NCBI RefSeq assembly: GCF_014197035.1
Contig: NZ_JACIEU010000007.1
Coordinates: 186,001-250,000, forward strand
Direction: 5' to 3'
Source: Sphingobium scionense
Lineage (GTDB): Bacteria > Pseudomonadota > Alphaproteobacteria > Sphingomonadales > Sphingomonadaceae
Length of the DNA stretch: 64,000 nt
Shown here: positions 25,663 through 34,119 of the stretch, one piece after another
How the letters are laid out: each line of letters starts with the position of its first letter
Numbering within the stretch: position 1 is the stretch's first letter
The notes under the pieces: model-generated
The model's database searches: none
The model's input: the letters and a program-made list of their open reading frames with translations, nothing else
Told to the model about the DNA's origin: nothing
Made by a program: the position numbers and the translations under genes

Positions 25663-26964
25663 GTGAATATTTTCACCAGAATCGCCCGATGGCTGGGTCT
25701 CTCCGCCGGTGAGCGGAACGCCCGTCAGGCCAAAGGCAAGCGCCATCCGGCACCCATGCTGGATCGGGCATCGGCAGCGCCGACCGCCGCCCCGCCTGCG
25801 CCGGCCGAGGTGATGGCGATCGACGCCATGCGATCGGCCGTGCGCAAGGGCTTCAACTCGACCCAGCCGGTCACTGCAGCCCGCCATCTGCATGGCCGGC
25901 AACAGGAAATGGATCTTCTGGTGGAAGGCGTGCTGGATCGCGGCAACCATGCGATGATCTTCGGCGGGCGCGGCACCGGCAAGACCTCGCTCGCACGGGT
26001 GTTCGCCAATATGGCGGACAATCGCGGCTATCTGGTCTTTTACATGGCATGCGAACCGGGCCAGGATTTCACCAGTCTGATCGCACCGTTCCTGGATGCC
26101 GCGCGCACCAATGCCCCCCGCGCCGGACCGCCCCCCTCAGCCATCCCCGCATGCCTGACGCCGCGTGACGTAGTGGAGATCCTGGCCGACCATGGCCAGC
26201 GCAAGTTCATCTTCATCCTCGACGAGTTCGATCGGGTCGCGGATACGGACGTGCTGGCGGAGTTGGCGCGGCTGATGAAGCTGCTGTCGGACGCGGCGGT
26301 GCCGGTCCACATCGTCGCGGTCGGCATCGCATCGGGCCTGAACCAGTTGATTGCCGGCCATGAATCGCTGCGGCGGCATATCTCCGCCGTGCCGATCGTC
26401 CGCATCGACAGCGACGCGGTATACGAACTGATCGATCGGGGCGCCGCCCATGCCGGGCTGAACTTCACCGATGCGGCACGCGAGACGATCGCGCATATCG
26501 CCTGCGGTTCGCCCTATCATGTCCGGTTGTTCTGCGCGCTCGCCTGTTTCGAGGCGCTGCGCCAGCGCAAGACGGTGGTCGAGCTGTCGTCGGTCCTGGC
26601 TGGCATGGTCCGGTCGGTCGATGACTGGAAGATCACCAATCCGTCCGATGCCGCGCTGTTCCACGAAGCCATCGGGCTGGGCAGCGACCATTGGCCGATG
26701 ATCGAACGGGTTGCGCGCGCCGCCACCATTCCGCCCGGCATCGCGCCGGGCGACGTGGAGCCACAGTGCGACCAGGCCAGCCTGGCGATGGCACTGCTGA
26801 CCCGCACCATGCACGCCCGCCCCGGCGGCCGCGAAATGATGTTCCGGGACAGCCTGGCCCCCCAGTTCCTGCTCGCCATGCTCTTCGCCAGCCAACATGG
26901 CGACCATCTCAACAACCAGGTCGTGAGCCTGGTCGACGCCCACCGCCAGAGCGTCGCGCTGTAA
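25663..26964 (+). CDS. AAA ATPase of the EPS export module
   Basis: A 433-residue soluble P-loop ATPase starting at GTG 25663 (GGGAGACATGCA upstream). Residues 1-70 are basic and Ala/Pro-rich. HLHGRQQEMDLLVEGV then leads into the Walker A GGRGTGKT (101-108), Walker B FIFILDEFDR (about 183-192) and a sensor region HIVAVGIAS. The C-terminal third is helical and resembles ORC/ExeA-type lids. ExeA-like ATPases accompany EpsE/F/G/L-type EPS genes in other proteobacteria, which matches the setting here. Its mechanical role is unknown. Confidence 0.85.
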   Translation: MNIFTRIARWLGLSAGERNARQAKGKRHPAPMLDRASAAPTAAPPAPAEVMAIDAMRSAVRKGFNSTQPVTAARHLHGRQQEMDLLVEGVLDRGNHAMIFGGRGTGKTSLARVFANMADNRGYLVFYMACEPGQDFTSLIAPFLDAARTNAPRAGPPPSAIPACLTPRDVVEILADHGQRKFIFILDEFDRVADTDVLAELARLMKLLSDAAVPVHIVAVGIASGLNQLIAGHESLRRHISAVPIVRIDSDAVYELIDRGAAHAGLNFTDAARETIAHIACGSPYHVRLFCALACFEALRQRKTVVELSSVLAGMVRSVDDWKITNPSDAALFHEAIGLGSDHWPMIERVARAATIPPGIAPGDVEPQCDQASLAMALLTRTMHARPGGREMMFRDSLAPQFLLAMLFASQHGDHLNNQVVSLVDAHRQSVAL

Positions 26965-26976
26965 GGGATCGATAGG

Positions 26977-28344
26977 ATGTACATGTTCGATGTCACAAGA
27001 GCCATTCTGCAACGCTGGAAGATGGCGACGATCATCTTCTGCAGCATCATGGCGCTGACCTTCCTGTGGATCGCGATCACGCCGCGCGAGTATCGGGCGT
27101 CGGCGCTGCTGCTGTTCGATTCCCGCGCGCCCGACCCGACCGGCGGCAAGACCAACGAGGCCAATAGCGCAAGCATGCTGGCGACGGAGGCCGAAATCCT
27201 GCGCAGCGAGGTGATCGCGCGCAAGGTCGTCGATCGGCTCGGCCTGCTGAAAGACCCTGCCCTGCGTCAGCGGTGGCAGGAACAGGCCAGCGGAAGCCAG
27301 AGCTTCGAAGGCTGGATCACGCGTGGTGTCCAGGGCGGGCTGGAAGTGCTGCCGAGCGCGGCCGGCAATACGATCGAGGTCAGCTATCGCAGCCTGGATC
27401 CCGAACGATCGGCACTGATGGCAAACAGCTTCGCCCAGACCTTCAACGATACCCGCCTGAGCATCAGCAACGAGTTTTCCCAGCGTTTCGCGGGCTGGTT
27501 CCAGAAGCAGATCGCCCAGTCGGAAAAGCGCATGGAAGATGCCCAGACCAAGCTGGCCGATTTCCAGCGTGCCCATGGCATCGTAGCGACCGGCGCGATC
27601 GACGCGGAAAGCACAAGGCTGAGCGAACTGTCCTCCAAATTGTCGTCGGCCGAAGCCACTGCCGCCGAAGCCCAAGCCCGCGCGGCCGGCGGCGCCAGCA
27701 TGCCGGACGTCCAGTCGAGTGGCGTGATCCAGGGACTGCGATCGCAGATCGCCGCCAAATCGGCGGAGATCAGCCAGATGGCGGCGGAACTTGGCCCCAA
27801 TCACGCAACCATGCGGGCAGCACGCCAGCAATTGCAGCAGATGCAGGATAGCCTGGCGCAGGAATCCGGAAAGACGTCCGGCACGCTGGCCGCCGCCAGT
27901 TCCGCCGCGTCGGCCAATCAGGGCACGATGCAGGCGCTGCTCGACCGGCATCGCGCACGCATGCTTTCGCTCGCCGCCGATCGCGGCAAGCTCAATGTGC
28001 TGGAAAGCAATGTCGTGTCGGCACGCAAGGAATATGAGGCGCAGACCGAGCAACTGTCGCAGCTCCATGCGAAAAGCACGGCGCCCTCGCTCAATATCGT
28101 GCGGCTCAATGTCGCGGAACCGCCCATGTTCCCCAACGCCCCGAACATCGGCGTGCGGTTCCTGATGATGACGATGGTGGCGACGATGCTGGCCATCGGA
28201 TCCGTGATCCTGGCCGAGTGGCTGCGCCCGCGGGTCCGCAGCCGCGATGCCATTACCCACCTTACCGGCGTTCCCCTGCTCGGCCAGGCGGATCTGCGCC
28301 TCAAGGGCAAACAACTGCGTATCGAAGGAGGCCATTGGTCATGA
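26977..28344 (+). CDS. Chain-length/co-polymerase protein (PCP, Wzz/EpsF/GumC-like)
   Basis: A 455-residue inner-membrane protein of the polysaccharide co-polymerase family. Membrane helix 1 is at about 17-34 (MATIIFCSIMALTFLWIAI). A large periplasmic domain with long coiled coils (about 165-365) follows. The Pro-rich end of that domain (NVAEPPMFPNAPNIG) leads to helix 2 at about 395-415 and a short cytoplasmic tail (HLTGVPLLGQADLR). No kinase domain is fused; the BY-kinase-like partner is encoded next and overlaps by ATGA. It sets polymer length together with the polymerase and OPX. Confidence 0.9.
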   Translation: MYMFDVTRAILQRWKMATIIFCSIMALTFLWIAITPREYRASALLLFDSRAPDPTGGKTNEANSASMLATEAEILRSEVIARKVVDRLGLLKDPALRQRWQEQASGSQSFEGWITRGVQGGLEVLPSAAGNTIEVSYRSLDPERSALMANSFAQTFNDTRLSISNEFSQRFAGWFQKQIAQSEKRMEDAQTKLADFQRAHGIVATGAIDAESTRLSELSSKLSSAEATAAEAQARAAGGASMPDVQSSGVIQGLRSQIAAKSAEISQMAAELGPNHATMRAARQQLQQMQDSLAQESGKTSGTLAAASSAASANQGTMQALLDRHRARMLSLAADRGKLNVLESNVVSARKEYEAQTEQLSQLHAKSTAPSLNIVRLNVAEPPMFPNAPNIGVRFLMMTMVATMLAIGSVILAEWLRPRVRSRDAITHLTGVPLLGQADLRLKGKQLRIEGGHWS

Positions 28345-29051
28345 GGCTGCGCTCCACCGAGCCTGTCGAACAGGTCTATACCATTCCGCCGCCGGCCTAT
28401 GGCGTCGAGGACAGCGACATCCTGGCGGCGGCCAATGTGAACGTCGATCCGCTGATCGCGGTGATCAACGCCCCGGCCGAGCGGCTGGCCGAGCAGGCCC
28501 GCGACATCCAGTCGACGCTGTCGGCCCTGCGTCGGCCCGATGGCGGCCCGCCGGGATCGATCGCCGTCATTGCGATCGATGCCGTCGAGCAGGCCGCGAT
28601 CCTGACCGCCAATATCGCGGTATCGGCTGCGCTCAGCGGCCTGCGGACGCTGATCGTCGATATGGAGCATTCCAACTTCATCCAGCACCGGCTGCTCAAC
28701 ATGAGCCCGCGCCGGGCCACGCCGGAGGATATGGAAGAGCCATTCGCCTTCGTGCAGCCGACCAATATCCGTTCGCTCTTCGCCCTGGCGGCGCCCTTGC
28801 AGGAAGGTTGCACGGCCGACGGCAATCCGCTGCCGCCATTGGCCGAACGGCTGGCGGCGATTAGCGGTCATTTCGACCTGTGCCTGGTCGATGCCAGCCA
28901 TGTCGCCGACCTGGCCCATGCCGCCGGCAGCGCGGATTGCGCCATCGTCGCGGTCCGGCGCGACGAGACATCGACGAGCGAACTCAAGACCGCAATCAAC
29001 AAGTTGACCATGCTGAACACCGCACTGATCGGGACGATCATGCTGATCTGA
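28341..29051 (+). CDS. BY-kinase-like protein without a Walker A motif
   Basis: A 236-residue cytoplasmic protein in the position of the CpsD/EpsG tyrosine kinase. The fold is suggested by GSIAVIAIDAVEQAAILTAN (residues 72-91) followed by SGLRTLIVDMEHSN (99-112), aligned with the kinase pattern 'VTSxxPGEGKTxxAxNLA' and 'VLLIDADLR'. The GEGKT P-loop is replaced by AVEQAA and no C-terminal tyrosine cluster is present (end TALIGTIMLI). It therefore should not bind ATP in the usual way. FDLCLVDASHVADLAHAAG resembles the Walker B region. Probably a structural regulator of the co-polymerase. Confidence 0.75.
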   Translation: MRLRSTEPVEQVYTIPPPAYGVEDSDILAAANVNVDPLIAVINAPAERLAEQARDIQSTLSALRRPDGGPPGSIAVIAIDAVEQAAILTANIAVSAALSGLRTLIVDMEHSNFIQHRLLNMSPRRATPEDMEEPFAFVQPTNIRSLFALAAPLQEGCTADGNPLPPLAERLAAISGHFDLCLVDASHVADLAHAAGSADCAIVAVRRDETSTSELKTAINKLTMLNTALIGTIMLI

Positions 29052-29087
29052 CGACAGTGGACGGGAGCATCAAAACCAGGACAGATC

Positions 29088-30983
29088 ATGAAGATAGCGC
29101 ATATCTCGCGACAATATCATCCTGGCATCGGCGGGCTGGAAAGCTTCACCCGCAATCTGTGCCGCCAACAGGCCCGCGCCGGGCATCAGGTTCGGATGAT
29201 CACGCTCGACCGGATTTTCGATGGCGATGGTGCGGCCCTACCGCCGTCGGAGACGATCGATGATGTCGAGGTCATCCGGGTGCCGTTTCGCGGTGGCCGG
29301 CGCTATCCGCTGGCCCCTTCAGTGCTTCGCCATCTGGAAGATTGCGACCTTGTCCATGTCCATGCCGTGGATTTCTTTGCCGACTATCTGTCGATCACCA
29401 AATGGCTCCATCGCAAGCCGCTGGTACTGAGCACCCATGGCGGCTTTTTCCACACCGGCTATGCCCGGCGCCTGAAGCAACTCTATTTTCACAGCGTCAC
29501 CCGCGTCTCGCTGAGCCGGTTTCGCGCCGTGATTGCCTGCAGCGAGGCGGATCATGCCACCTTCGCCAGCATTTGCGGGCAATCGCTGACCATGGTGGAA
29601 AATGGCGTGGACATCGCCAAGTTCGCGGGGCTGGCGCACCAGGATCCCCATGATCGCACGATCATCTATTTCGGCCGGATCGCTCCCAACAAGCGGATCG
29701 ACCAGTTGATCGGCTGGTTCGCCCATCTGCATCGGCTGGACGGCAATGCAAGGTTGATCATCGCGGGCAAGCCGATGGGCGTGTCCTTGGCCGATCTCAG
29801 GGACCAGGTCGAGGCGTTGAGACTGGACGCGGTCGTCGAATTTCACGACAGCCCGAGCGATGCGGCATTGCGGGCGCTGATCGCGCGCAGCAGCATATTT
29901 GCCTCGCCCAGCGCCTATGAGGGGTTCGGCATCTCGCTGATCGAGGCGGTGTCGGCCGGGCTCTATCCTGTGGTCAGCGACATTCCCGCCCATCGCCGAT
30001 CCTGCACAAAGCTGGACGTCGGCAGCCTGATCGATTTTACCGATCCGCTATCCGCCGCGCGCCTGCTGCAGGATGTGCGTGCCGCCCGTCAGCGCCGGAC
30101 CGCGCCGACCACCATGGCCGGACTGCTGGCCTATGGCTGGCCACAGGTCAGCGCCAATATGCTGGCCATCTACGACCATGTGCTGGGCCGCCATTTCCGC
30201 CAGATCGGGACGCTCAAGGTCGCCGTCCTGTCCAATGACGAGGCGATCGACCAGGTCACCCAAGCCATCAGGGACCAGATGCCGCGGGTGATCGCCTTCT
30301 GCAACGCCCATCTGGTCAACCAGGCGCGACGGGTCGAGGGGCTGACGACCGCGCTTGAAGGCGCCCTGCTGCTCAACGATGGCATCGGCGTCGATATCGC
30401 CAGCCGGCTGCGCTATGGCGCGGCCTTCCCGGACAATCTCAACGGGACCGACTTCATCCCGCGTCTGATCGCGAACTATGATGGGGAATTGAGGCTGTTC
30501 CTGGTCGGCGCAGCACCGGGCATCGCCGAACGGGCGGCGCAGATACTGGAACAACGCTACCCCCATGTCCGTGTCGTCGGCATCCAGCATGGCTATTTCG
30601 ACGAACAGGAAGAGGCGGACATCAGCCGCCGGATACAGAAGAGTCGCGCGGACATGGTGATCGCCGCCATGGGCAATCCGCGCCAGGAACTATGGGCAGC
30701 CAGATGGACGCCCCGCTTCGGACGCCCCGTCCTGTGCGCCGGCGCCTTGCTGGATTTCACGGCCGGCCATGTCCGCCGCGCGCCGCCATGGCTGCGCGGG
30801 ATGCGGCTCGAATGGGTCTATCGCCTGCTCAACGAACCGACGCGGCTGGCGGATCGCTATCTGCGCGGCAATGTCAGTTTCCTGGCTCATGCTTTGCGCG
30901 ATGCCCGTCCAGGCTATCCCACGGGTTCGCCCTCGCCCACCCCACCGCAATCCCAGAGCGCCCGCGGTGCCGATGCGGCCTGA
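29088..30983 (+). CDS. Bifunctional glycosyltransferase: GT4 domain fused to GT26 (WecG/TagA/GumM-like) domain
   Basis: A 631-residue single open frame. Residues 1-370 form a GT4 GT-B enzyme: MKIAHISRQYHPGIGGLESF, STHGGFFHT, IIYFGRIAPNKRIDQLIGWF, SPSAYEGFGISLIEAVSAG. Residues 376-600 form a GT26 domain: RVIAFCNAHLVNQAR, LLNDGIGVDIASR near 430, NGTDFIPRL, LFLVGAAPGIAE and MGNPRQELWAAR, then GALLDFTAGHVRRAP. In xanthan assembly the GT26 enzyme GumM adds the second glucose and the GT4 enzyme GumH the mannose, so the fusion could carry out two consecutive steps. Both domains keep their key motifs. Confidence 0.9.
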   Translation: MKIAHISRQYHPGIGGLESFTRNLCRQQARAGHQVRMITLDRIFDGDGAALPPSETIDDVEVIRVPFRGGRRYPLAPSVLRHLEDCDLVHVHAVDFFADYLSITKWLHRKPLVLSTHGGFFHTGYARRLKQLYFHSVTRVSLSRFRAVIACSEADHATFASICGQSLTMVENGVDIAKFAGLAHQDPHDRTIIYFGRIAPNKRIDQLIGWFAHLHRLDGNARLIIAGKPMGVSLADLRDQVEALRLDAVVEFHDSPSDAALRALIARSSIFASPSAYEGFGISLIEAVSAGLYPVVSDIPAHRRSCTKLDVGSLIDFTDPLSAARLLQDVRAARQRRTAPTTMAGLLAYGWPQVSANMLAIYDHVLGRHFRQIGTLKVAVLSNDEAIDQVTQAIRDQMPRVIAFCNAHLVNQARRVEGLTTALEGALLLNDGIGVDIASRLRYGAAFPDNLNGTDFIPRLIANYDGELRLFLVGAAPGIAERAAQILEQRYPHVRVVGIQHGYFDEQEEADISRRIQKSRADMVIAAMGNPRQELWAARWTPRFGRPVLCAGALLDFTAGHVRRAPPWLRGMRLEWVYRLLNEPTRLADRYLRGNVSFLAHALRDARPGYPTGSPSPTPPQSQSARGADAA

Positions 30984-31017
30984 CCTGTCCGGCCCACCCA
31001 TGCGGGAAAACAGGGCG

Positions 31018-32037
31018 ATGCGCCGGATCGCCGTCATCATCCCCTATTTCCAGCGCGAAACCGGGATATTGGCGGGGGCGGTCCGATCGATCGCCGACCA
31101 GATTTTCCCCTGGCCCGCCGCCGTCGACCTGATCATCGTCGATGATAGTTCGCCGATTTCGCCGGGCGCGGAACTGGCCAATCTGTCGCTGCCCCAATGG
31201 CTGAACGCCCGGATCGTCCGCCAGACCAATGCGGGGCCGGGCGCCGCCCGCAATCGCGGCCTCGACCATGTCGATCCCCAGGCCGACTATGTCGCCTTTC
31301 TCGATTCCGACGACAGTTGGGCGCCATGCCATCTGCAGGAGGGGATCGATGCACTAGAGATGGGACATGATTTCTATTTCTGCGACAGCGCCATGCCGCC
31401 TTCGACGTTGTTCGCGTCCCGCGATCTGTTTTTGTCGGGCGACAGCGAGCCGGTCTTTGCGCCCATCGTGCCGGCTCGGCCCCTGTATCGCTTCCTGCCC
31501 GGCCAGGCGGGGGCGCCGATGGTGGCCGAATATCTCTGCCAGACATCGGCCGTAATCCTGCGAAACCGGGCGCTGCATGACCTGCGCTTCGACGAGCGGT
31601 TGCGCTATGCCGGAGAGGATTGGCTGATGTGGGTCAGGCTGGCCCACCGCGCTGGCGGCGTTTGCTTTTCAACGAAGGCCAACGCCGTGCGCGGCGAAGG
31701 CATCAACCTTTATCGCGATGCCCATGACCGGCTGAACAGCCGCAACCTGCGGCGATTGATTTCCACCATCCTGGCCAACCGGCTGATGGCGACGACGCCG
31801 GGCATCGGCCATAACAGTTCCGCCCTGATCGGCGACCGCATCGCCACGTTGCAGCGGGAAATCGCCGCGATCCTCCTGCATCCTCGTCTTTATCGCGGTT
31901 TTGCCGATGGCGATGCCCGCCGCACGATCTTGCGGGCGGCGCGATTGGTGCGCTGGCAACTGCTGCCGCTGTGGCGGGACGTCATCATCGACAAATTGGG
32001 CTGGCGCGGTCCGTCGCTGGGAGAAAGCGCGACATGA
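31018..32037 (+). CDS. Glycosyltransferase family 2
   Basis: A 339-residue GT-A enzyme. The motifs are RRIAVIIPYFQRE, VDLIIVDDSSP, NAGPGAARNRGL, the metal-binding FLDSDDSW and ERLRYAGEDWLMWVR. It resembles the succinoglycan and EPS GT2 enzymes of rhizobia (ExoO/ExoW type). The start is placed at ATG 31018, which has AGGGCG close upstream; ATGs at 30973 and 31000 are in frame as well, and the first would overlap the fusion gene. It overlaps the pyruvyltransferase gene as ATGA. Confidence 0.9.
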   Translation: MRRIAVIIPYFQRETGILAGAVRSIADQIFPWPAAVDLIIVDDSSPISPGAELANLSLPQWLNARIVRQTNAGPGAARNRGLDHVDPQADYVAFLDSDDSWAPCHLQEGIDALEMGHDFYFCDSAMPPSTLFASRDLFLSGDSEPVFAPIVPARPLYRFLPGQAGAPMVAEYLCQTSAVILRNRALHDLRFDERLRYAGEDWLMWVRLAHRAGGVCFSTKANAVRGEGINLYRDAHDRLNSRNLRRLISTILANRLMATTPGIGHNSSALIGDRIATLQREIAAILLHPRLYRGFADGDARRTILRAARLVRWQLLPLWRDVIIDKLGWRGPSLGESAT

Positions 32038-33050
32038 GACTTTTCTATTATCGCGCGGCCGAAGGCAATTTCGGCGACGACCTCAACAGCTGGCTGTGGG
32101 AGGAACTGGCGCCCGGTCGCTGGTCCGACGAGGCCGACACGCTGTTCTGCGGGATCGGTACGATCATCGGCAATGCCATGCCGCCAGCGTCGAAGATCCG
32201 CGTCTTTTCAAGCGGCCTGGGCTATCGCCCCAGACCGAGCGATTTCGCCAGCGATCGCTGGGATGTCGTCGCCCTGCGCGGGCCGCTGACCGCTCATGTG
32301 CTGGGCCAGCCCGAACGGGCGATCGCCGATGGGGCGCTGCTGCTCTCCACGTTGGAACGACTGAGACCGATAGCGGCAAGCGAGCGCGGGGCGACGATCC
32401 TGATTCCCCATTATGAGGCAATGAACGAATGCGACTGGCCCGCCATCTGTGCGCAGGCCGGGATCGGCCTGGTCGATCCGCGGCAATGCGCGCATCAGGT
32501 GATCGACCGCATCCGCCATGCGCGGCTGGTGATCGCCGATTCCATGCACGCGGCGATCATTGCCGACACGATGCGCGTGCCCTGGATCCCCGTGTCCAGT
32601 TCGGGCCGGATCAACAGCTTCAAATGGCTCGACTGGACGATGTCGCTCGACCTGCCCTATGAACCGATCGCGCTGCCCATAGCCAGCCTGGATGGCGCCT
32701 ATCGCGACCAAGTGCGGCGGATCATCGGTGAACATTATCGCCTGACCCGGCCGAACCCGGAACGCGCACTTGCCCACCAACGCCGGATGACGCGCAACGA
32801 ACAGCGCCCCTGGTGGATGTCGGTCCGACCGCGGATGAAACATCATCTGCTGGCCTTGCCGCGCCGCCTCCCTCAACCGGCGATCGTCGCGCGCGCCATC
32901 GCACAGCGGGACCGACGGCAAACGGAACGGCTTGGCGCGATGTTATATGGACTGAAAAGCGCCACCGGCTTCCTGAGCGGCGATCGCATCTTTGCCCAGC
33001 GCGTAGATCAGCTCAGCGTCGAATTCGACAAATTGCTGCGATCGGCCTGA
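32034..33050 (+). CDS. Polysaccharide pyruvyltransferase (ExoV-like)
   Basis: A 338-residue enzyme that should place a pyruvate ketal on a terminal sugar of the EPS repeat unit using phosphoenolpyruvate. The N-terminus MRLFYYRAAEGNFGDDLNSWLW and TLFCGIGTIIG follow succinoglycan ExoV closely. The RHARLVIADSMHAAIIADTMRVPW region is the conserved core of the PF04230 family. Length is standard. The 3' end runs 43 bases into the oppositely oriented GT2 gene. Confidence 0.9.
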   Translation: MRLFYYRAAEGNFGDDLNSWLWEELAPGRWSDEADTLFCGIGTIIGNAMPPASKIRVFSSGLGYRPRPSDFASDRWDVVALRGPLTAHVLGQPERAIADGALLLSTLERLRPIAASERGATILIPHYEAMNECDWPAICAQAGIGLVDPRQCAHQVIDRIRHARLVIADSMHAAIIADTMRVPWIPVSSSGRINSFKWLDWTMSLDLPYEPIALPIASLDGAYRDQVRRIIGEHYRLTRPNPERALAHQRRMTRNEQRPWWMSVRPRMKHHLLALPRRLPQPAIVARAIAQRDRRQTERLGAMLYGLKSATGFLSGDRIFAQRVDQLSVEFDKLLRSA

Positions 33051-34036
33051 ACGCCCCGGATCATCATCCCCCGATTCTGCCAACGGCGGAAGAGATGGCG
33101 CGCCAGCATCGGCCAATTGCTCCATTCGCGCATCATTGCGCCCATCAGCGCGAGCGGCTGGCGCGCGCGCAGATGGGGATAGGCCCGGCTCCAGCTGAGC
33201 TGCTGTCCGATCGCCCTGGCCCGCCGGTTGAGCAGCGCCGTCAGCCTCCGGTCGCCGCGCACCCGCGGCCGATCCAGCAGCGCCAGACTATGGTCCCGCA
33301 TGGCGTGAAGGTTGAGATGGGTCCGCGACTGGCCCGACGCCTGGGCCGAGATCGAGCCATGGCGCTGGGTAAAAAGATAATAGGCTTCGCTCGTCAGGAT
33401 GAAGCGTGCATCCGCCAGCAGGCAATCGAACATCAGGGCGAAATCCTCGCCATGACGCAGGTCGGGCGGGTAACGCAGGCAGCGCGTCATCATGAAACGG
33501 CGCCGGAACATCGGCTTCAACTGACCGAAGTCGAAACGCGACTGGCCGGTAATGGCGTTGCGGACGAAATCGACCGGATGGATGTGGCGCACGACCTCCC
33601 CCGGCTGCGGCAGGGCCGTCCCCACCACCCTGTCGGCATTCCAGTCGTAGAGGCACAGATTGTCGGCCACCATGTCGGCATCATGTCGCTCGCCAAGCAT
33701 CATCAGTTGGCGCAGCCGTTCCGGCGCGAAGGCATCATCGGCGTCGAGAATCGCGATCCACTCACCACGGGCCGCGACGATCCCCTTGTTGCGGGCGGCC
33801 GACGGCCCTTCATTCGCGCCACTGGTCAATATCCGCACCTGGGGATGCGCCCGCATCAGCGCGAAGGCCAGTTTCAGCGTCTGGTCGCCGGACGCGTCGT
33901 CCACGATGATCACTTCGACCGGGACGGTCTGGGCCAGAGCCGATTCCACCGCCCGCACCAGGCTTTCCTCGGCATTGAAGGCTGCGATCACCACGCTGAC
34001 GGACGGTGTGTCAAATGAGATGGAGGGCATTTGCAT
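33008..34036 (-). CDS. Glycosyltransferase family 2, opposite orientation within the EPS locus
   Basis: A 342-residue GT-A enzyme with VSVVIAAFNAEESL, PVEVIIVDDASGD, NEGPSAARNKGI, the metal-binding ILDADDAF and HGEDFALMFD. It is most like rhizobial ExoO/ExoU-type transferases. It is the only leftward gene in this part of the locus; its last 43 bases overlap the convergent pyruvyltransferase. Its promoter would lie in the 83-base gap shared with the divergent GT4 gene. Confidence 0.9.
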   Translation of the reverse strand: MQMPSISFDTPSVSVVIAAFNAEESLVRAVESALAQTVPVEVIIVDDASGDQTLKLAFALMRAHPQVRILTSGANEGPSAARNKGIVAARGEWIAILDADDAFAPERLRQLMMLGERHDADMVADNLCLYDWNADRVVGTALPQPGEVVRHIHPVDFVRNAITGQSRFDFGQLKPMFRRRFMMTRCLRYPPDLRHGEDFALMFDCLLADARFILTSEAYYLFTQRHGSISAQASGQSRTHLNLHAMRDHSLALLDRPRVRGDRRLTALLNRRARAIGQQLSWSRAYPHLRARQPLALMGAMMREWSNWPMLARHLFRRWQNRGMMIRGVQADRSNLSNSTLS

Positions 34037-34119
34037 AGGTGTTATGCCTTACTCGAAAGCCTGAATGACCTTCGATATATCAATCGATGTATCCGCAACG
34101 AATTGAGGAATTTCACCTA

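Noticed and set aside
26137..28335. Minus-strand open frame of 732 codons opposite the AAA ATPase and PCP genes
   Set aside because: The plus-strand proteins have Walker motifs and PCP features. The antisense product has no domain and crosses a gene border.
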